Shown here in pieces: positions 26,436-35,022 of a stretch of DNA of 64,000 bases; within the stretch, counting starts at the first letter, position 1, and each line of letters starts with the position of its first letter. The notes under the pieces are model-generated. The model did not search any database and had not been told where the DNA came from. It was given only the letters and a program-made list of their open reading frames with translations. The stretch is from Desulfovibrio sp. ZJ209 (GTDB taxonomy: Bacteria > Desulfobacterota > Desulfovibrionia > Desulfovibrionales > Desulfovibrionaceae), in assembly GCF_011039135.1 (NCBI RefSeq), contig NZ_JAAKEJ010000001.1, positions 248,001-312,000 of the forward strand, written 5' to 3'. Made by a program: the position numbers and the translations under genes.

Positions 26436-27626
26436 TCAGCGGATGAGCATGGCGTCGCCATAGGAAAAGAAACGGTAGCCCCGCGCGACGGCCTCGGCAT
26501 AGGCCGCGAGCACGCGCTCGCGCCCCGCAAAGCCGGAAACGAGCATGAGCAGGGACGACTCCGGCAGGTGGAAATTGGTCACGAGGCCGTCGATGACGCG
26601 AAAGGGGCGTCCGGGATAGAGAAAAATATCCGTCCAGCCCGCAAAGGGGCGCACTTCGCCCGACTGCGCGGCGCAGCCCTCCAGGGCGCGCGCGCTCGTG
26701 GTGCCCACGGCCACGACGGGGCGCCCCTCCGCTTTGGCTTCGCGCACGGCGCGGGCGGTGTCTTCGGGGATCTCCATGTATTCCGAGTGGATCTGGTGCT
26801 CGCGGATGTCTTCGCAGCGCACCGGGCTGAAGGTGCCGTAGCCCACATAGAGCGTGACCTCCCGCCAGGGAAAGCCTTGCGCCGCAAGCTCCGCGCGCAG
26901 CCCGGGCGTGAAATGCAGCCCGGCCGTGGGCGCCGCGGCGGAGCCGGTCTTGTCGGGCCTGGCATAGACGGTCTGGTAGCGCTCGGCGTCCTTGGGGCCT
27001 GCGGGCCTGCGGATATAGGGCGGCAGGGGCATCTCGCCCGCGCTGATGAAGGCGCAGGCGAGGTCGCCCCGCCACTCGAGGCGTACCTGATGCCGCCCGA
27101 AGGGGCCTTTTTCCAGCAGTGTCGCCGTGATGCCGCCGGCGAGCGTGAGGCGCTCGCCCTCGCGCAGCCTGCCGCCCGAGCGCACGAGGCCCTCGGCCAC
27201 GGCGCTCCTTGGGCTGTCGGCCGCGTCTTCACCGGCGCCCGGCTGCGCCAGCAGGAGGGGCAGCGGCGTGAGCAGGAGAAATTCCACCCTGCCGCCGGTG
27301 GCTTCGCGCAGGCCGGCAAGCCGCGCCGGCAGGACGCGCGAATTGTTGGCCACGAGGAGCGCGCCCTCGGGCAGCCAGCTGGCGAGCTCGGCGAACATGG
27401 CGTGCTCGGGCGCGCCCCCGGCGCGCCCGAGCACCATGAGGCGCGAGGCGCCGCGCACCTCGGGCGGGAATTGGGCGATCTGGGCCTCTGGCAGGGGAAA
27501 GCGGTAACTTTCCAGCAGAAAGTCCGCGTGCCCGGGAGCGCGCGCGGGCGAGGCTTGCCAGTCCCTCGCGGAGAGGCTAGGATTTTTTGATATGTCCGGG
27601 CGCGCCGCGCCCGCGCTGGCAGCCAT
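26436..27626 (-). CDS. queA: S-adenosylmethionine:tRNA ribosyltransferase-isomerase
   Basis: The 396-residue product is QueA, which transfers the ribosyl part of SAM to preQ1-modified tRNA to give epoxyqueuosine. Family marks include LPEAQIAQFPPEVRGASRLM, LVANNSRVLPARLAG, AAPTAGLHFTP, YVGYGTFSPVR, HSEYMEIPE, AVGTTSARALE, FLYPGRPFRVIDGLVTNFH and FSYGDAMLI. The N-terminus has about 35 extra residues (MAASAGAARPDISK...), so a start further inside is possible. The ATG at 27626 has AAAGGAG 7 bases upstream. It is followed by argB on the same strand. No other queuosine gene is in the window. Confidence 0.95.
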   Translation of the reverse strand: MAASAGAARPDISKNPSLSARDWQASPARAPGHADFLLESYRFPLPEAQIAQFPPEVRGASRLMVLGRAGGAPEHAMFAELASWLPEGALLVANNSRVLPARLAGLREATGGRVEFLLLTPLPLLLAQPGAGEDAADSPRSAVAEGLVRSGGRLREGERLTLAGGITATLLEKGPFGRHQVRLEWRGDLACAFISAGEMPLPPYIRRPAGPKDAERYQTVYARPDKTGSAAAPTAGLHFTPGLRAELAAQGFPWREVTLYVGYGTFSPVRCEDIREHQIHSEYMEIPEDTARAVREAKAEGRPVVAVGTTSARALEGCAAQSGEVRPFAGWTDIFLYPGRPFRVIDGLVTNFHLPESSLLMLVSGFAGRERVLAAYAEAVARGYRFFSYGDAMLIR

Positions 27627-27716
27627 CGGGGGCTCCTTTCCCTGTCCGCGTGAAGCGGCGCAAGGCGCCCCGGGGGCCGCTCCCACGCCGCACAGAACAA
27701 AAAAACGAGTATAGCC

Positions 27717-28337
27717 ATGCGCCGGCAGCTTGTCACCAGCATTCTTGCCCTCGCCCTGGGCGCGCTCTGCCTGCTTTCGGGCTGTGCCTCCATGGGCCTC
27801 GAAAATCCCTTTGCCAACGATCCCTTGACCGGCGGGGTGGACACCTCCACGAGCTCCCTGCTCAATGTGCCGCTCCCGGCCGGGCTTCAGCGCTATTCCT
27901 CGCACGGCTACACCGCGACCAGCGCGAGCGGCGCCCGCGAGGGGCTGGAGATCCTGCGCGGGCACGTGAACGCCGGCGCCACGGCCATGGAGCTCTTTTC
28001 GGCGCTCAAGAGCCACGGCTGGCAGTTGCGCCTCGCCCTGCACAAGGAAGACCATATGCTTGAAGTGTATGAGAAGGGCGCGGAGATGGCGGTGCTCACC
28101 TTCCGCAGCCAGGCCATGCTCACCATCCTCGAGATCTGGGTGGGCCAGCGGCTGCCGGACGGCGCGGCGCTCGAGATGCCCGTGCAGACGGAAGATACGG
28201 GCGAGAGCGGCGTGGAGCTCGCCGGCGAGGAATACGGCCCGCTGGACGATGCCGAGAGTCCGGGCGCCAGCTCGGGCGCAAGCGCCCCGGCGCCGGGCAC
28301 CGTGGAACAGTGGGGCGTTGAGGAGCGTGCCCTGTGA
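27717..28337 (+). CDS. Lipoprotein, hypothetical
   Basis: The 206-residue product begins with a lipoprotein signal: MRRQLV, a hydrophobic core, then the lipobox LLSGC with Cys23. Residue 24 is Ala, not Asp, so outer-membrane sorting is expected by the usual rule. The body has a mixed domain (YSSHGYTATSASGAREGLEI, then LKSHGWQLRLALHKEDHMLE) and an Ala/Ser/Pro-rich tail, and I do not recognise it. Its last four bases overlap the GTG start of coaBC (GTGA), so it is translationally coupled to that gene. A functional link with coenzyme A synthesis is not obvious. The cotranscription may simply reflect gene packing. Confidence 0.75.
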   Translation: MRRQLVTSILALALGALCLLSGCASMGLENPFANDPLTGGVDTSTSSLLNVPLPAGLQRYSSHGYTATSASGAREGLEILRGHVNAGATAMELFSALKSHGWQLRLALHKEDHMLEVYEKGAEMAVLTFRSQAMLTILEIWVGQRLPDGAALEMPVQTEDTGESGVELAGEEYGPLDDAESPGASSGASAPAPGTVEQWGVEERAL

Positions 28338-29590
28338 ACGCGCTGTGGGACGACACCCCGTTCACGGAAAGCGGCAAGTTCTCCGGGCGCCGGCTGCACC
28401 TCGGCGTCAGCGGTTCTGTGGCCTGCTACAAGGCGGCGGAACTTTTGCGCGCCTGGCGGCGGCTCGACATGCAGGTCTCGGCCACGCTCACCGCGGGCGC
28501 GCGCGAATTCGTGACGCCCCTGCTCTTCGCCTCGCTCGGCGCGGCGCCGGTCTACGGGGACATGTTTGCCGAAGGCCAGGACGTGTTCGCGCACCTTGAG
28601 CCGGGCCAGAACGCCGAGGCCATGGTCATCGCCCCGGCCACGGCCGATGTGCTCTCGCGGCTGGCGGCGGGCGCCGCGTCCGACATGCTCTCGGCGCAGG
28701 CGCTGGCCTTTGCCGGGCCGCTCATCGTGGCCCCGGCCATGAACCCGCGCATGTGGGCCCATGCGGCCACGCAGGAGAATGTGGAGCGCCTGCGCGCCCG
28801 GGGCGTTGCCGTGGTGGTGCCGGATACCGGCGCCGCGGCCTGCGGTGACGAGGGCAAAGGGCGCCTCGCGGGGCTTCCGGCCATCTTTTTCGCGGCCCTG
28901 CGCGCGCTCGCCCCGCAGGACATGGCCGGCTTGCGCGTGCTCGTGACCCTCGGCCCCACGCGCGAGCCCTGGGACGGCGTGCGCTACTGGTCCAATCCCT
29001 CCAGCGGCCGCATGGGGGCCGCGCTCGCCACCTGCGCATGGCTGCGCGGGGCCAGGGTGACGGCCGTGTGCGGGCCCGGCGTGCGCAGCGTGCTGCCCGA
29101 GGGCGTGACCCGCGAGGATGTCGCCACCGCGCGGGAAATGTTCCGCGTGGCGAGCGACGCCTGGCCAGAGATGGACATGGGCTTTTTCAGCGCGGCCGTG
29201 GCCGATTTTTCGCCGGAGCGCCCGGCGGACGCCGGTGAGGCCAAGTTCAAGAAGACCGGCGCGGAAGAAGGCTTGAGCATCGCCTTCTCGCCCAACCCGG
29301 ACATCTTGCGGACACTGGCGGCAAGCCGCCGCCCCGGGCAGCGGGTGCTCGGCTTCGCGGCCGAGATCGTGCCGGATATGGAGAGCCTGCTTCAGCTCGC
29401 GCGCCTCAAGCTCACCCGCAAGGGCGCGGACGTGGTGGCGGCCAATCCCGTCAATGCCGGGCGGGGCGCCTTCGGCGCCGCCGAAGCCTCCATGGCCGTG
29501 GCGGACAGGAACGGCCAGGGGGAGATCTGGAACGCCCGCAACAAGGCCGACATCGCCTGGGATCTGTGCTCATGGCTTTTGCGGATCTGA
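28334..29590 (+). CDS. coaBC: Bifunctional phosphopantothenoylcysteine decarboxylase / phosphopantothenate-cysteine ligase
   Basis: The 418-residue product has both CoaC and CoaB parts. The N-terminal FMN-dependent decarboxylase shows GVSGSVACYKAAELLR, VIAPATADVLSRLA, APAMNPRMW and the substrate-clamp cysteine in GAAACGDEGKGRLA. The C-terminal CTP-dependent ligase shows LVTLGPTREPWDGVRYWSNP, SSGRMGAAL, FFSAAVADFSP and the basic AKFKKTG. Together they convert 4'-phosphopantothenate and cysteine to 4'-phosphopantetheine. Start is GTG at 28334, with AGGAG 8 bases upstream, overlapping the preceding stop. It overlaps the next gene by about 19 bases. Confidence 0.95.
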   Translation: MNALWDDTPFTESGKFSGRRLHLGVSGSVACYKAAELLRAWRRLDMQVSATLTAGAREFVTPLLFASLGAAPVYGDMFAEGQDVFAHLEPGQNAEAMVIAPATADVLSRLAAGAASDMLSAQALAFAGPLIVAPAMNPRMWAHAATQENVERLRARGVAVVVPDTGAAACGDEGKGRLAGLPAIFFAALRALAPQDMAGLRVLVTLGPTREPWDGVRYWSNPSSGRMGAALATCAWLRGARVTAVCGPGVRSVLPEGVTREDVATAREMFRVASDAWPEMDMGFFSAAVADFSPERPADAGEAKFKKTGAEEGLSIAFSPNPDILRTLAASRRPGQRVLGFAAEIVPDMESLLQLARLKLTRKGADVVAANPVNAGRGAFGAAEASMAVADRNGQGEIWNARNKADIAWDLCSWLLRI

Positions 29591-30393
29591 ACTTCACCGC
29601 CGCGCTCTGGCAGGGCCGGGGCCTGCGCTGGCTGGCCGCATCGGCCGACCTCGCGCCGGAGATTTCTCTGACGGCCGCGCCGCCCGCGCCCGCGGCGCCT
29701 CCGCAGCGGCCGGACCAGCCCGCGCAGCGTCCGGGGCGCCCGGCGCCGCGATCCCCGGAGGCTGCTTCGGGCCCGCGCCCCCGCCAGGAAAGCAGGGCGC
29801 GACCGGCCCCACGGCAAGAGGCTCCGGGCGCCGCAGGAAGCTCCACCCGCTGGCGCCCGCTCGCGCCCACGGCCATGCCGGAACCTTGGGGGAGCCGCCT
29901 TGTGGCCACGCGGCCCGGGCGGGTGGCATGGACTTACTGGGCCTTGGGGCAGGATTTGGCGGCCGGTGCGGCCAAAGGCGCGCCCGGCGGGGAGGAGGCG
30001 CAGGCCCGCGCGGCGCGCCGGGCCTTCCTGGCGCGCCTGTTGCGCGACCTCGCCCATCCGGCGGGCACGCACACCTTCTGGCCCGCCTGCCTCCCGCAAG
30101 TTCCGGCGGGCGCCCCCCAAAGCGGCGGGGAGGCGCCCTTCGCCGCGCATGCCGACGCCTTCTGGTCAGGCGCGGCGCATCTTGGCTGCCGCGCGGTCAT
30201 CGTCATGGGCAGCGCCGCCGTGCGCGCCCTGGGGCTCCCGGCCACGTCACGGCCGCTCGCCCAGTTGCGCTGGCTCGGCCAGCTCGTGCTGGTGCTGTGG
30301 GACGTGGACGCCCTCGCCGGGGACGAGGCACGCTACGCCCCGACCCTCGCCTTTCTCCGCCAGGGGCTGGCCCCGGCGGTGCGGGTAGGCTGA
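29572..30393 (+). CDS. Hypothetical protein with uracil-DNA-glycosylase-like tail (tentative)
   Basis: The product has 273 residues with a Pro/Ala/Arg-rich low-complexity stretch (about 35-95) between a short N-terminal part and a folded C-terminal domain. In the latter, RVAWTYWALGQDL, then HTFWPACLP and CRAVIVMGSAAVRALGLP, recall the strand-loop order of family 4 uracil-DNA glycosylases ('.i.alG..Aa..Llg'). The catalytic and iron-sulfur cysteine motifs are not evident, so I would not call it a glycosylase. It starts inside the end of coaBC (ATG at 29572, 19 bases before the coaBC stop), indicating coupling. High GC matches the neighbours. Confidence 0.55.
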   Translation: MAFADLNFTAALWQGRGLRWLAASADLAPEISLTAAPPAPAAPPQRPDQPAQRPGRPAPRSPEAASGPRPRQESRARPAPRQEAPGAAGSSTRWRPLAPTAMPEPWGSRLVATRPGRVAWTYWALGQDLAAGAAKGAPGGEEAQARAARRAFLARLLRDLAHPAGTHTFWPACLPQVPAGAPQSGGEAPFAAHADAFWSGAAHLGCRAVIVMGSAAVRALGLPATSRPLAQLRWLGQLVLVLWDVDALAGDEARYAPTLAFLRQGLAPAVRVG

Positions 30394-30442
30394 GGCACGG
30401 CCCGGCGCAAGCAAGGAAAAATCAACTCCCGGAGTCTCTGGA

Positions 30443-30754
30443 ATGTATACGGCCCTGGGCATCATGCTCTGCGGGATGCTCGCCGGGCGCCTCCTGCGCG
30501 GGCGCCTCAGGGAGGAGGCGTTGCGGCGCTGGATCTTCCTCGCCATCATGCTCCTGCTCTTCCTGCTCGGCGTGGCCGTGGGCGGCAATGAGCGGCTTGT
30601 GCGCGACCTGCCGCATCTCGGCGGCGCGGCCCTCACCCTGGCCTTGGGCGCTCTCGGGGGCACCCTCGCCTTCGCGGCCCTGCTGCGCCCGCTGTTCAGG
30701 GACGCGCCGGCCCCCAAGACCCGCGCGCAGGATAGCCAAGGCCCCGGGGCATGA
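30443..30754 (+). CDS. lysO: LysO-family exporter, N-terminal half encoded separately
   Basis: The 103-residue membrane protein has three hydrophobic segments (about 2-20, 27-46 and 58-80). It matches the N-terminal part of LysO/YbjE (DUF340), the lysine and thialysine exporter: YTALGIMLCGMLAGRLLRGR and FLLGVAVGGNERLV. In E. coli the protein is one chain of 299 residues; here the two halves are two genes overlapping by four bases (ATGA), the layout of a coupled heterodimer. The tail after residue 85 is polar and variable. GGAG precedes the ATG. No lysine riboswitch is recognisable upstream, where only 49 bases separate it from the previous gene. Confidence 0.8.
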   Translation: MYTALGIMLCGMLAGRLLRGRLREEALRRWIFLAIMLLLFLLGVAVGGNERLVRDLPHLGGAALTLALGALGGTLAFAALLRPLFRDAPAPKTRAQDSQGPGA

Positions 30755-31350
30755 GCGCGAGCCTGCCCATTCTGGGCTGTTTTCTTCTCGGGCTCATGCT
30801 GGCGCGCTTCGGCCTTGTGCCGGATCTGCTGCTCGAGCACGATCCCACCCTGCCGGCTCTCTGGCTGCTCATGGCCTTGGTGGGCCTCTCCCTCGGGGCC
30901 GACCGCCGCCTCATGGAGATCCTGCGTTCGCTCAAGCCGCGCGTGCTGCTGCTGCCGCTCGGCACCACCGTCGGCACCTTCGCGGGCTGCGCGCTGGTGA
31001 GCCTCTTTCTCGTTTACAGCCTTGCCGACTGCCTCGCCGTGGGCGCGGGCTTCGCCTATTATTCGCTTTCGTCGGTGTTCATCACCCAGTACCGCGGGGA
31101 GGAGCTGGGCACGGTGGCCCTGCTCGCCAATATCTTCCGCGAGCTCTTTACCCTGGTGTTCACGCCGGCGCTGGTGCGGCTCATGGGCGCGCCCGCCCCC
31201 ATCATGTGCGGCGGCGCCTCCACCATGGACACGACCTTGCCGGGCATCACCCGCGCCGCAGGGACGCTCTGGACCTTCCCCTCCATCGTGTCCGCCATGG
31301 TGCTCGATTTCAGCGTGCCCTTCTGGGTGACGCTTTTTTGCAGTCTGTGA
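30751..31350 (+). CDS. lysO: LysO-family exporter, C-terminal half encoded separately
   Basis: The 199-residue integral membrane protein has about six hydrophobic segments and the DUF340 core: LLMALVGLSLGADRRLM, VGAGFAYYSLSSVFI, LANIFRELFTLVFTP, and CGGASTMDTTLPGI. The Thr/Ser-rich 'GGASTMDTTLP' loop is a hallmark of the family. With the preceding gene it gives about the total length of one-piece LysO. Its 3' end overlaps the convergent flavoprotein gene by 41 bases, an antisense overlap that could make expression of the two interfere. Confidence 0.85.
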   Translation: MSASLPILGCFLLGLMLARFGLVPDLLLEHDPTLPALWLLMALVGLSLGADRRLMEILRSLKPRVLLLPLGTTVGTFAGCALVSLFLVYSLADCLAVGAGFAYYSLSSVFITQYRGEELGTVALLANIFRELFTLVFTPALVRLMGAPAPIMCGGASTMDTTLPGITRAAGTLWTFPSIVSAMVLDFSVPFWVTLFCSL

Positions 31351-32707
31351 GGGGCTGCGTCCCTCCAGCCACCGCGCGCCCGGCGGCCATGCCGCTGGCC
31401 CAGGCCCAGTGGAGATTGTAGCCGCCGAGGCGCCCGGTCACGTCGAGCAGTTCGCCGATGAGGAAAAGCCCGGGCACCAGCCGGCTCCCCATGGTGTGGG
31501 GGTCCACTTCCGCGGTATCCACGCCGCCGGCGCAGGCTTCGGCCTTGTGGAGGCCCTCGGTGCCCGCGGGCGTGACGCGCAGGGCGTGGATGGCGGAGGC
31601 GATCTCGCGGCGCGCCGCCCGGGAGAGCTCGGCGGCCTTGCGCCGGCCAAGCCCGGCCGGCAGCACGGCGTCGAGCAGGCGCTGGGGGAGAAGTTCGCGC
31701 AGGATGCCGCGGGCCGTGCGGCTGCCGCCGGCGTCCAGCAGGGCCTCGGTGTCGTGCCCTGGCAGAAGGTCGAGCCCAAGCGCCTCCCCCTCGCGCCAGA
31801 AGAGGGAGGCCGTGAGCGCCAGCGGGCCGCTCAGGCCTGTATGGGTGAAGAGCAGGTCGTCCTCGAAGGTGCGCGCGGGGCCGACCACAGTATCCGCCAC
31901 GGTCACGCGGCAGGGGAGGCTGATGCCGGAAAGCCCGCGCAGGCCCGAATCCTCAGGCAGGCGCAACGGCACAAGCGCCGGCCGCGCGGGCGCGACCCTG
32001 TGCCCCAGCGAGGAGGCGATACGCCAGCCCGCATGGCTTGCGCCGATCTGGGGCCATGCCGGGCTCCCGAGAGCGAGCGCGAGAGCCCGACCGCGCCAGA
32101 TTTGCCCGGCCCCGGTAGCGCTGTCCACGGCTTCCACGGCGAAGCCGCCCGCTTCCCGGCGCACGGCGCGCACCTCCGCCCCGCAGGCGAGGCGGCACGA
32201 TGCGGCGGCGCAGTCTTCCTCCAGCGCGGCTACGAGGCTCCGGGCCGGCACGGTGAGGAAGAGGCGCCCGTGGTCGCGCTCCTCCACCGGCAGGCCCCAC
32301 GCCCGTACGCGCCGCACTACGGCCTCCGAGGGCAGAGCCTCCAGCGCGGGCCGGCAGAACCCGGCATCGGGGCGGCAAAGATAGTCGCCCGGCGTGACGG
32401 AGCGGTTGCTGAAATTGGCCTTTCCGCCGCCGCTCACCGCGAGCTTGCGGCCCGGGCGCGGGCCGCGCTCGAGTAGAAGGACGCTGAGGCCGCGGCGGCC
32501 TGCCTCGGCCGCGCAGGTGAGGCCCGAAGCCCCGGCCCCGAGGACGAGCACATCGAAAAGCGGGGGCTGCTCCAAACTTCTCCCGTCGGCTTCCGGTGCC
32601 GGGATGAGGGGCGCCCGCGCCACGCCGCCATTTGACACGCGCAAAGCCGGCGGCGTAGAAGAGGCCCGCGGCCTTGCGCCGCGCTCTTTCCCGGGGTTTT
32701 TGGGCAT
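31310..32707 (-). CDS. HI0933/BaiN-family flavoprotein (NAD(P)/FAD-dependent oxidoreductase)
   Basis: The 465-residue product begins with about 50 residues of low-complexity sequence and then the FAD-binding [20 protein letters not shown] (about 50-69). It continues with [24 protein letters not shown], the HI0933 signature. The end carries [20 protein letters not shown] and [19 protein letters not shown], which close the FAD site. The physiological substrate of most members is unknown; BaiN acts in bile-acid reduction in clostridia. The start at 32707 has AAGGAAGG upstream; its ATG and the ATG of the opposite-strand YheT gene share the tetramer CATG at 32705-32708. A later start near residue 45 cannot be excluded. 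Confidence 0.85.
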   Translation of the reverse strand: MPKNPGKERGARPRASSTPPALRVSNGGVARAPLIPAPEADGRSLEQPPLFDVLVLGAGASGLTCAAEAGRRGLSVLLLERGPRPGRKLAVSGGGKANFSNRSVTPGDYLCRPDAGFCRPALEALPSEAVVRRVRAWGLPVEERDHGRLFLTVPARSLVAALEEDCAAASCRLACGAEVRAVRREAGGFAVEAVDSATGAGQIWRGRALALALGSPAWPQIGASHAGWRIASSLGHRVAPARPALVPLRLPEDSGLRGLSGISLPCRVTVADTVVGPARTFEDDLLFTHTGLSGPLALTASLFWREGEALGLDLLPGHDTEALLDAGGSRTARGILRELLPQRLLDAVLPAGLGRRKAAELSRAARREIASAIHALRVTPAGTEGLHKAEACAGGVDTAEVDPHTMGSRLVPGLFLIGELLDVTGRLGGYNLHWAWASGMAAGRAVAGGTQPLTDCKKASPRRAR

Positions 32708-33680
32708 GCCGAACCTTCCTTCTTCCTACCGGGCGCCGTGGTGGCTCGCCAACGGCCACGCGGCGACCGTCTGGCCGGTGCTGTTCCGCCCGTGGCCCGA
32801 GCCCGCGCCCGGCATGGCCGAACCCGAGCGCATCCGCATCGCCACGGACGACGGGGACTTTCTCGATCTCGACCTGCACCGCCACAAGGACCGGCGCGCC
32901 CGGGGGCTCGTCATCATCTCCCACGGGCTGGAGGGCAACAGCCGCCGCAAGTATATCCTCGGCATGGTGCGGGCGCTGGCCCTGCACGGCTTCGACGCGC
33001 TCGCCTGGAACATGCGCTCCTGCTCGGGCGAGAGCAACCGCACAGCAAGGCTCTACCACATGGGCGAGACCGGCGACCTCGCACGGGTCATCCGCTACGC
33101 CGAGTCGCTGGACATGCCGCTTGCGCTCGCGGGCTTCAGCCTCGGCGGCAACCAGGTGTGCCGCCATCTCGCGCGCGGGCCGGTGTCGCCGCTGGTGCGC
33201 GCGGCCGTGGCCGTGTCCGTGCCGTGCGACCTCACCACGGCGGCCCTGAAGATGGACGGCCCTTCCTGCCGCCTGTACATGGCCTATTTCCTGCGCACCC
33301 TGCGCCGCAAGGTGCGCGAAAAGGCCGGCCGCTTTCCCGGCTATCCTTCGGCGGAAGGCGTGGAGGCGATCCGTACTTTCGGCGTCTTTGACGAGCGCTT
33401 CACCGCGCCGGTCTTCGGCTTCGCCTCGGCGGCGGACTACTGGGCGCAAAACAGCGTGTTGCCCGACCTTCCCTCCATCCGCACGCCGCTCTACCTGCTG
33501 CTTGCCGCCGACGACCCCTTCTGCACGCCTTCGTGCTATCCGCGCGAGGCGGCGGGGCAAAATCCGGCCCTCTCTCTCGAGGTGGCGCCGCACGGCGGCC
33601 ACGTGGGCTTCGCGCAGGCTGGCGGCGTCTATTACAGCGAGGCCCGGGCCGCGGCCTTTCTTGACCGGCTCTTCGGCTGA
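32706..33680 (+). CDS. YheT-family alpha/beta hydrolase
   Basis: The 324-residue product opens with the family signature [20 protein letters not shown] (residues 5-24). It has the oxyanion-hole stretch [14 protein letters not shown], the nucleophile elbow GFSLGGNQ (Ser), an acid region LLAADDPFC (Asp) and the catalytic His in HGGHVGF. YheT-type hydrolases are cytoplasmic esterases of unclear substrate. No Shine-Dalgarno sequence is visible before the ATG at 32706, but the family's conserved opening fixes the start. The start codon overlaps the start codon of the divergent flavoprotein gene. Confidence 0.88.
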   Translation: MPNLPSSYRAPWWLANGHAATVWPVLFRPWPEPAPGMAEPERIRIATDDGDFLDLDLHRHKDRRARGLVIISHGLEGNSRRKYILGMVRALALHGFDALAWNMRSCSGESNRTARLYHMGETGDLARVIRYAESLDMPLALAGFSLGGNQVCRHLARGPVSPLVRAAVAVSVPCDLTTAALKMDGPSCRLYMAYFLRTLRRKVREKAGRFPGYPSAEGVEAIRTFGVFDERFTAPVFGFASAADYWAQNSVLPDLPSIRTPLYLLLAADDPFCTPSCYPREAAGQNPALSLEVAPHGGHVGFAQAGGVYYSEARAAAFLDRLFG

Positions 33681-33844
33681 ACCGCCCCCGACCGTCCTCT
33701 TTGTGCGCGCGCCCCCGGAGAAAACGCGGAAAAGCGCGGCTTTTTGCTGGCAATTCGGCCCATGTCAGTGTATTGACACCTGAAGAGCAGTCAAACGCCC
33801 GCGCGGAAAGGCCAGCCTCCGCCCGGGCCGCGAGCAGGAAAGCC

Positions 33845-34945
33845 ATGGATCTGAACACCAGCGGCATCATCGGCCAGAGCACCACGCTCGCCGAGGTTTT
33901 CAAGGTTCTCGGCAAGGTGGCCCCCACGGACAGCACCGTCCTTGTAACCGGGGAATCCGGCACCGGCAAGGAACTTCTCGTGCGCGCCCTGCACGCCAAC
34001 AGCAAGCGCGCGGACAAGCCCTTCGTGCCCATCAACTGCGGCGCCATCCCCAAGGAATTGCTGGAAAGCGAGCTCTTCGGCCACGAAAAGGGCGCCTTCA
34101 CCCACGCCATCCGCTCGCGGCCGGGGCGCTTCGAGCTCGCCGACGGCGGCACCATCTTCCTCGACGAAATCGGCGAGATGGACCTGAGCCTCCAGGTCAA
34201 GATCCTGCGCGTGCTCCAGGAAAAGGAAATCGAGCGCGTTGGCGGCACCGGCAGCAAGAAGGTGGACGTGCGCGTGGTGGCCGCCACCAACCGCGACCTC
34301 GAGCGCGAGGTGGCGGAAGGGCGCTTCCGCGAGGACCTGTACTACCGGCTCAACGTTATCCCCCTGCACCTGCCGCCCCTGCGCGAGCGCGGCGGCGACG
34401 TGCTGCTTCTGGCCGAGCATTTTCTGGAGGCCGACTGCAAGAAGAAGGATCGCCCCCCGCTCGCGCTTTCGCCGGATACGCGCCGCATCCTCTCCGCCTA
34501 TTCCTGGCCCGGCAATGTGCGTGAGCTCGAGAACTTCATGGAGCGCCTGAGCATCCTCGTGGACGGTGACACGGTGATGCCTTCCGACCTGCCCGCCAAG
34601 ATCCTCGACGAAGTGGGTGACCTCGCGGCGCTGCCCGAGCCGGAGCCGCCGCTGCGGGTGCCTCTCGTCGCGTCGGCGCCTGCCGATGGCGCGCACGCCG
34701 CCGTGCCCCCAGCCGGGGAAGCGGCGGCCGCGCCGGTGGCTGTCGTGACGGGGGAATTCGTCTGGCCCACCCTGTCCGTGCTTGAGGCGCGGGGCATGAA
34801 CCTCAAGGATTTTCTGGACACGGTGGAAGGGCGCCTCATCGACGAGGCGCTCGCCCGGGCCGACGGGGTCAAGAACCAGGCCGCCGAATACCTCGGCATC
34901 AAGCGCACGACCCTCATCGAAAAGCTCAAGAAGCGGGGCGCCTGA
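33845..34945 (+). CDS. Sigma54-dependent transcriptional activator without sensor domain (GAFTHA variant)
   Basis: The 366-residue product consists of an AAA+ sigma54-interaction domain and a Fis-type helix-turn-helix. Walker A is GESGTGKE (36-43), Walker B GTIFLDE (102-108), and an arginine-finger region [12 protein letters not shown] follows. The C-terminal helix-turn-helix [18 protein letters not shown] lies near 342-360. There is no receiver, GAF or PAS domain, so it is of the PspF type and must be controlled by another protein or by its level. The loop that contacts sigma54, normally GAFTGA, reads GAFTHA (83-88). ATG at 33845 follows AGGAAA. A near-consensus -24/-12 promoter lies 39 bases past its stop codon, before the TPR gene, which is the obvious target. 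Confidence 0.92.
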   Translation: MDLNTSGIIGQSTTLAEVFKVLGKVAPTDSTVLVTGESGTGKELLVRALHANSKRADKPFVPINCGAIPKELLESELFGHEKGAFTHAIRSRPGRFELADGGTIFLDEIGEMDLSLQVKILRVLQEKEIERVGGTGSKKVDVRVVAATNRDLEREVAEGRFREDLYYRLNVIPLHLPPLRERGGDVLLLAEHFLEADCKKKDRPPLALSPDTRRILSAYSWPGNVRELENFMERLSILVDGDTVMPSDLPAKILDEVGDLAALPEPEPPLRVPLVASAPADGAHAAVPPAGEAAAAPVAVVTGEFVWPTLSVLEARGMNLKDFLDTVEGRLIDEALARADGVKNQAAEYLGIKRTTLIEKLKKRGA

Positions 34946-34983
34946 ACCCGCAGGAGCCCCGGGCGCTTCAGGTGCCGGGGCCG

Positions 34984-34999
34984 TGGTATTTTTTTTGCA
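34984..34999 (+). promoter_or_regulatory. Sigma54 (-24/-12) promoter of the TPR protein gene
   Basis: TGGTATTTTTTTTGCA keeps the invariant GG (34985-34986) and GC (34997-34998) with the required 10-base spacing; the consensus is TGGCAC-N5-TTGCA. The predicted start of transcription is near 35010. It lies between the sigma54 activator gene and the TPR gene on the same strand. Transcription from here would leave a very short leader before the ATG at 35023. Confidence 0.7.
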
Positions 35000-35022
35000 C
35001 ATTTTTGTGCAGGGTATTGCCG

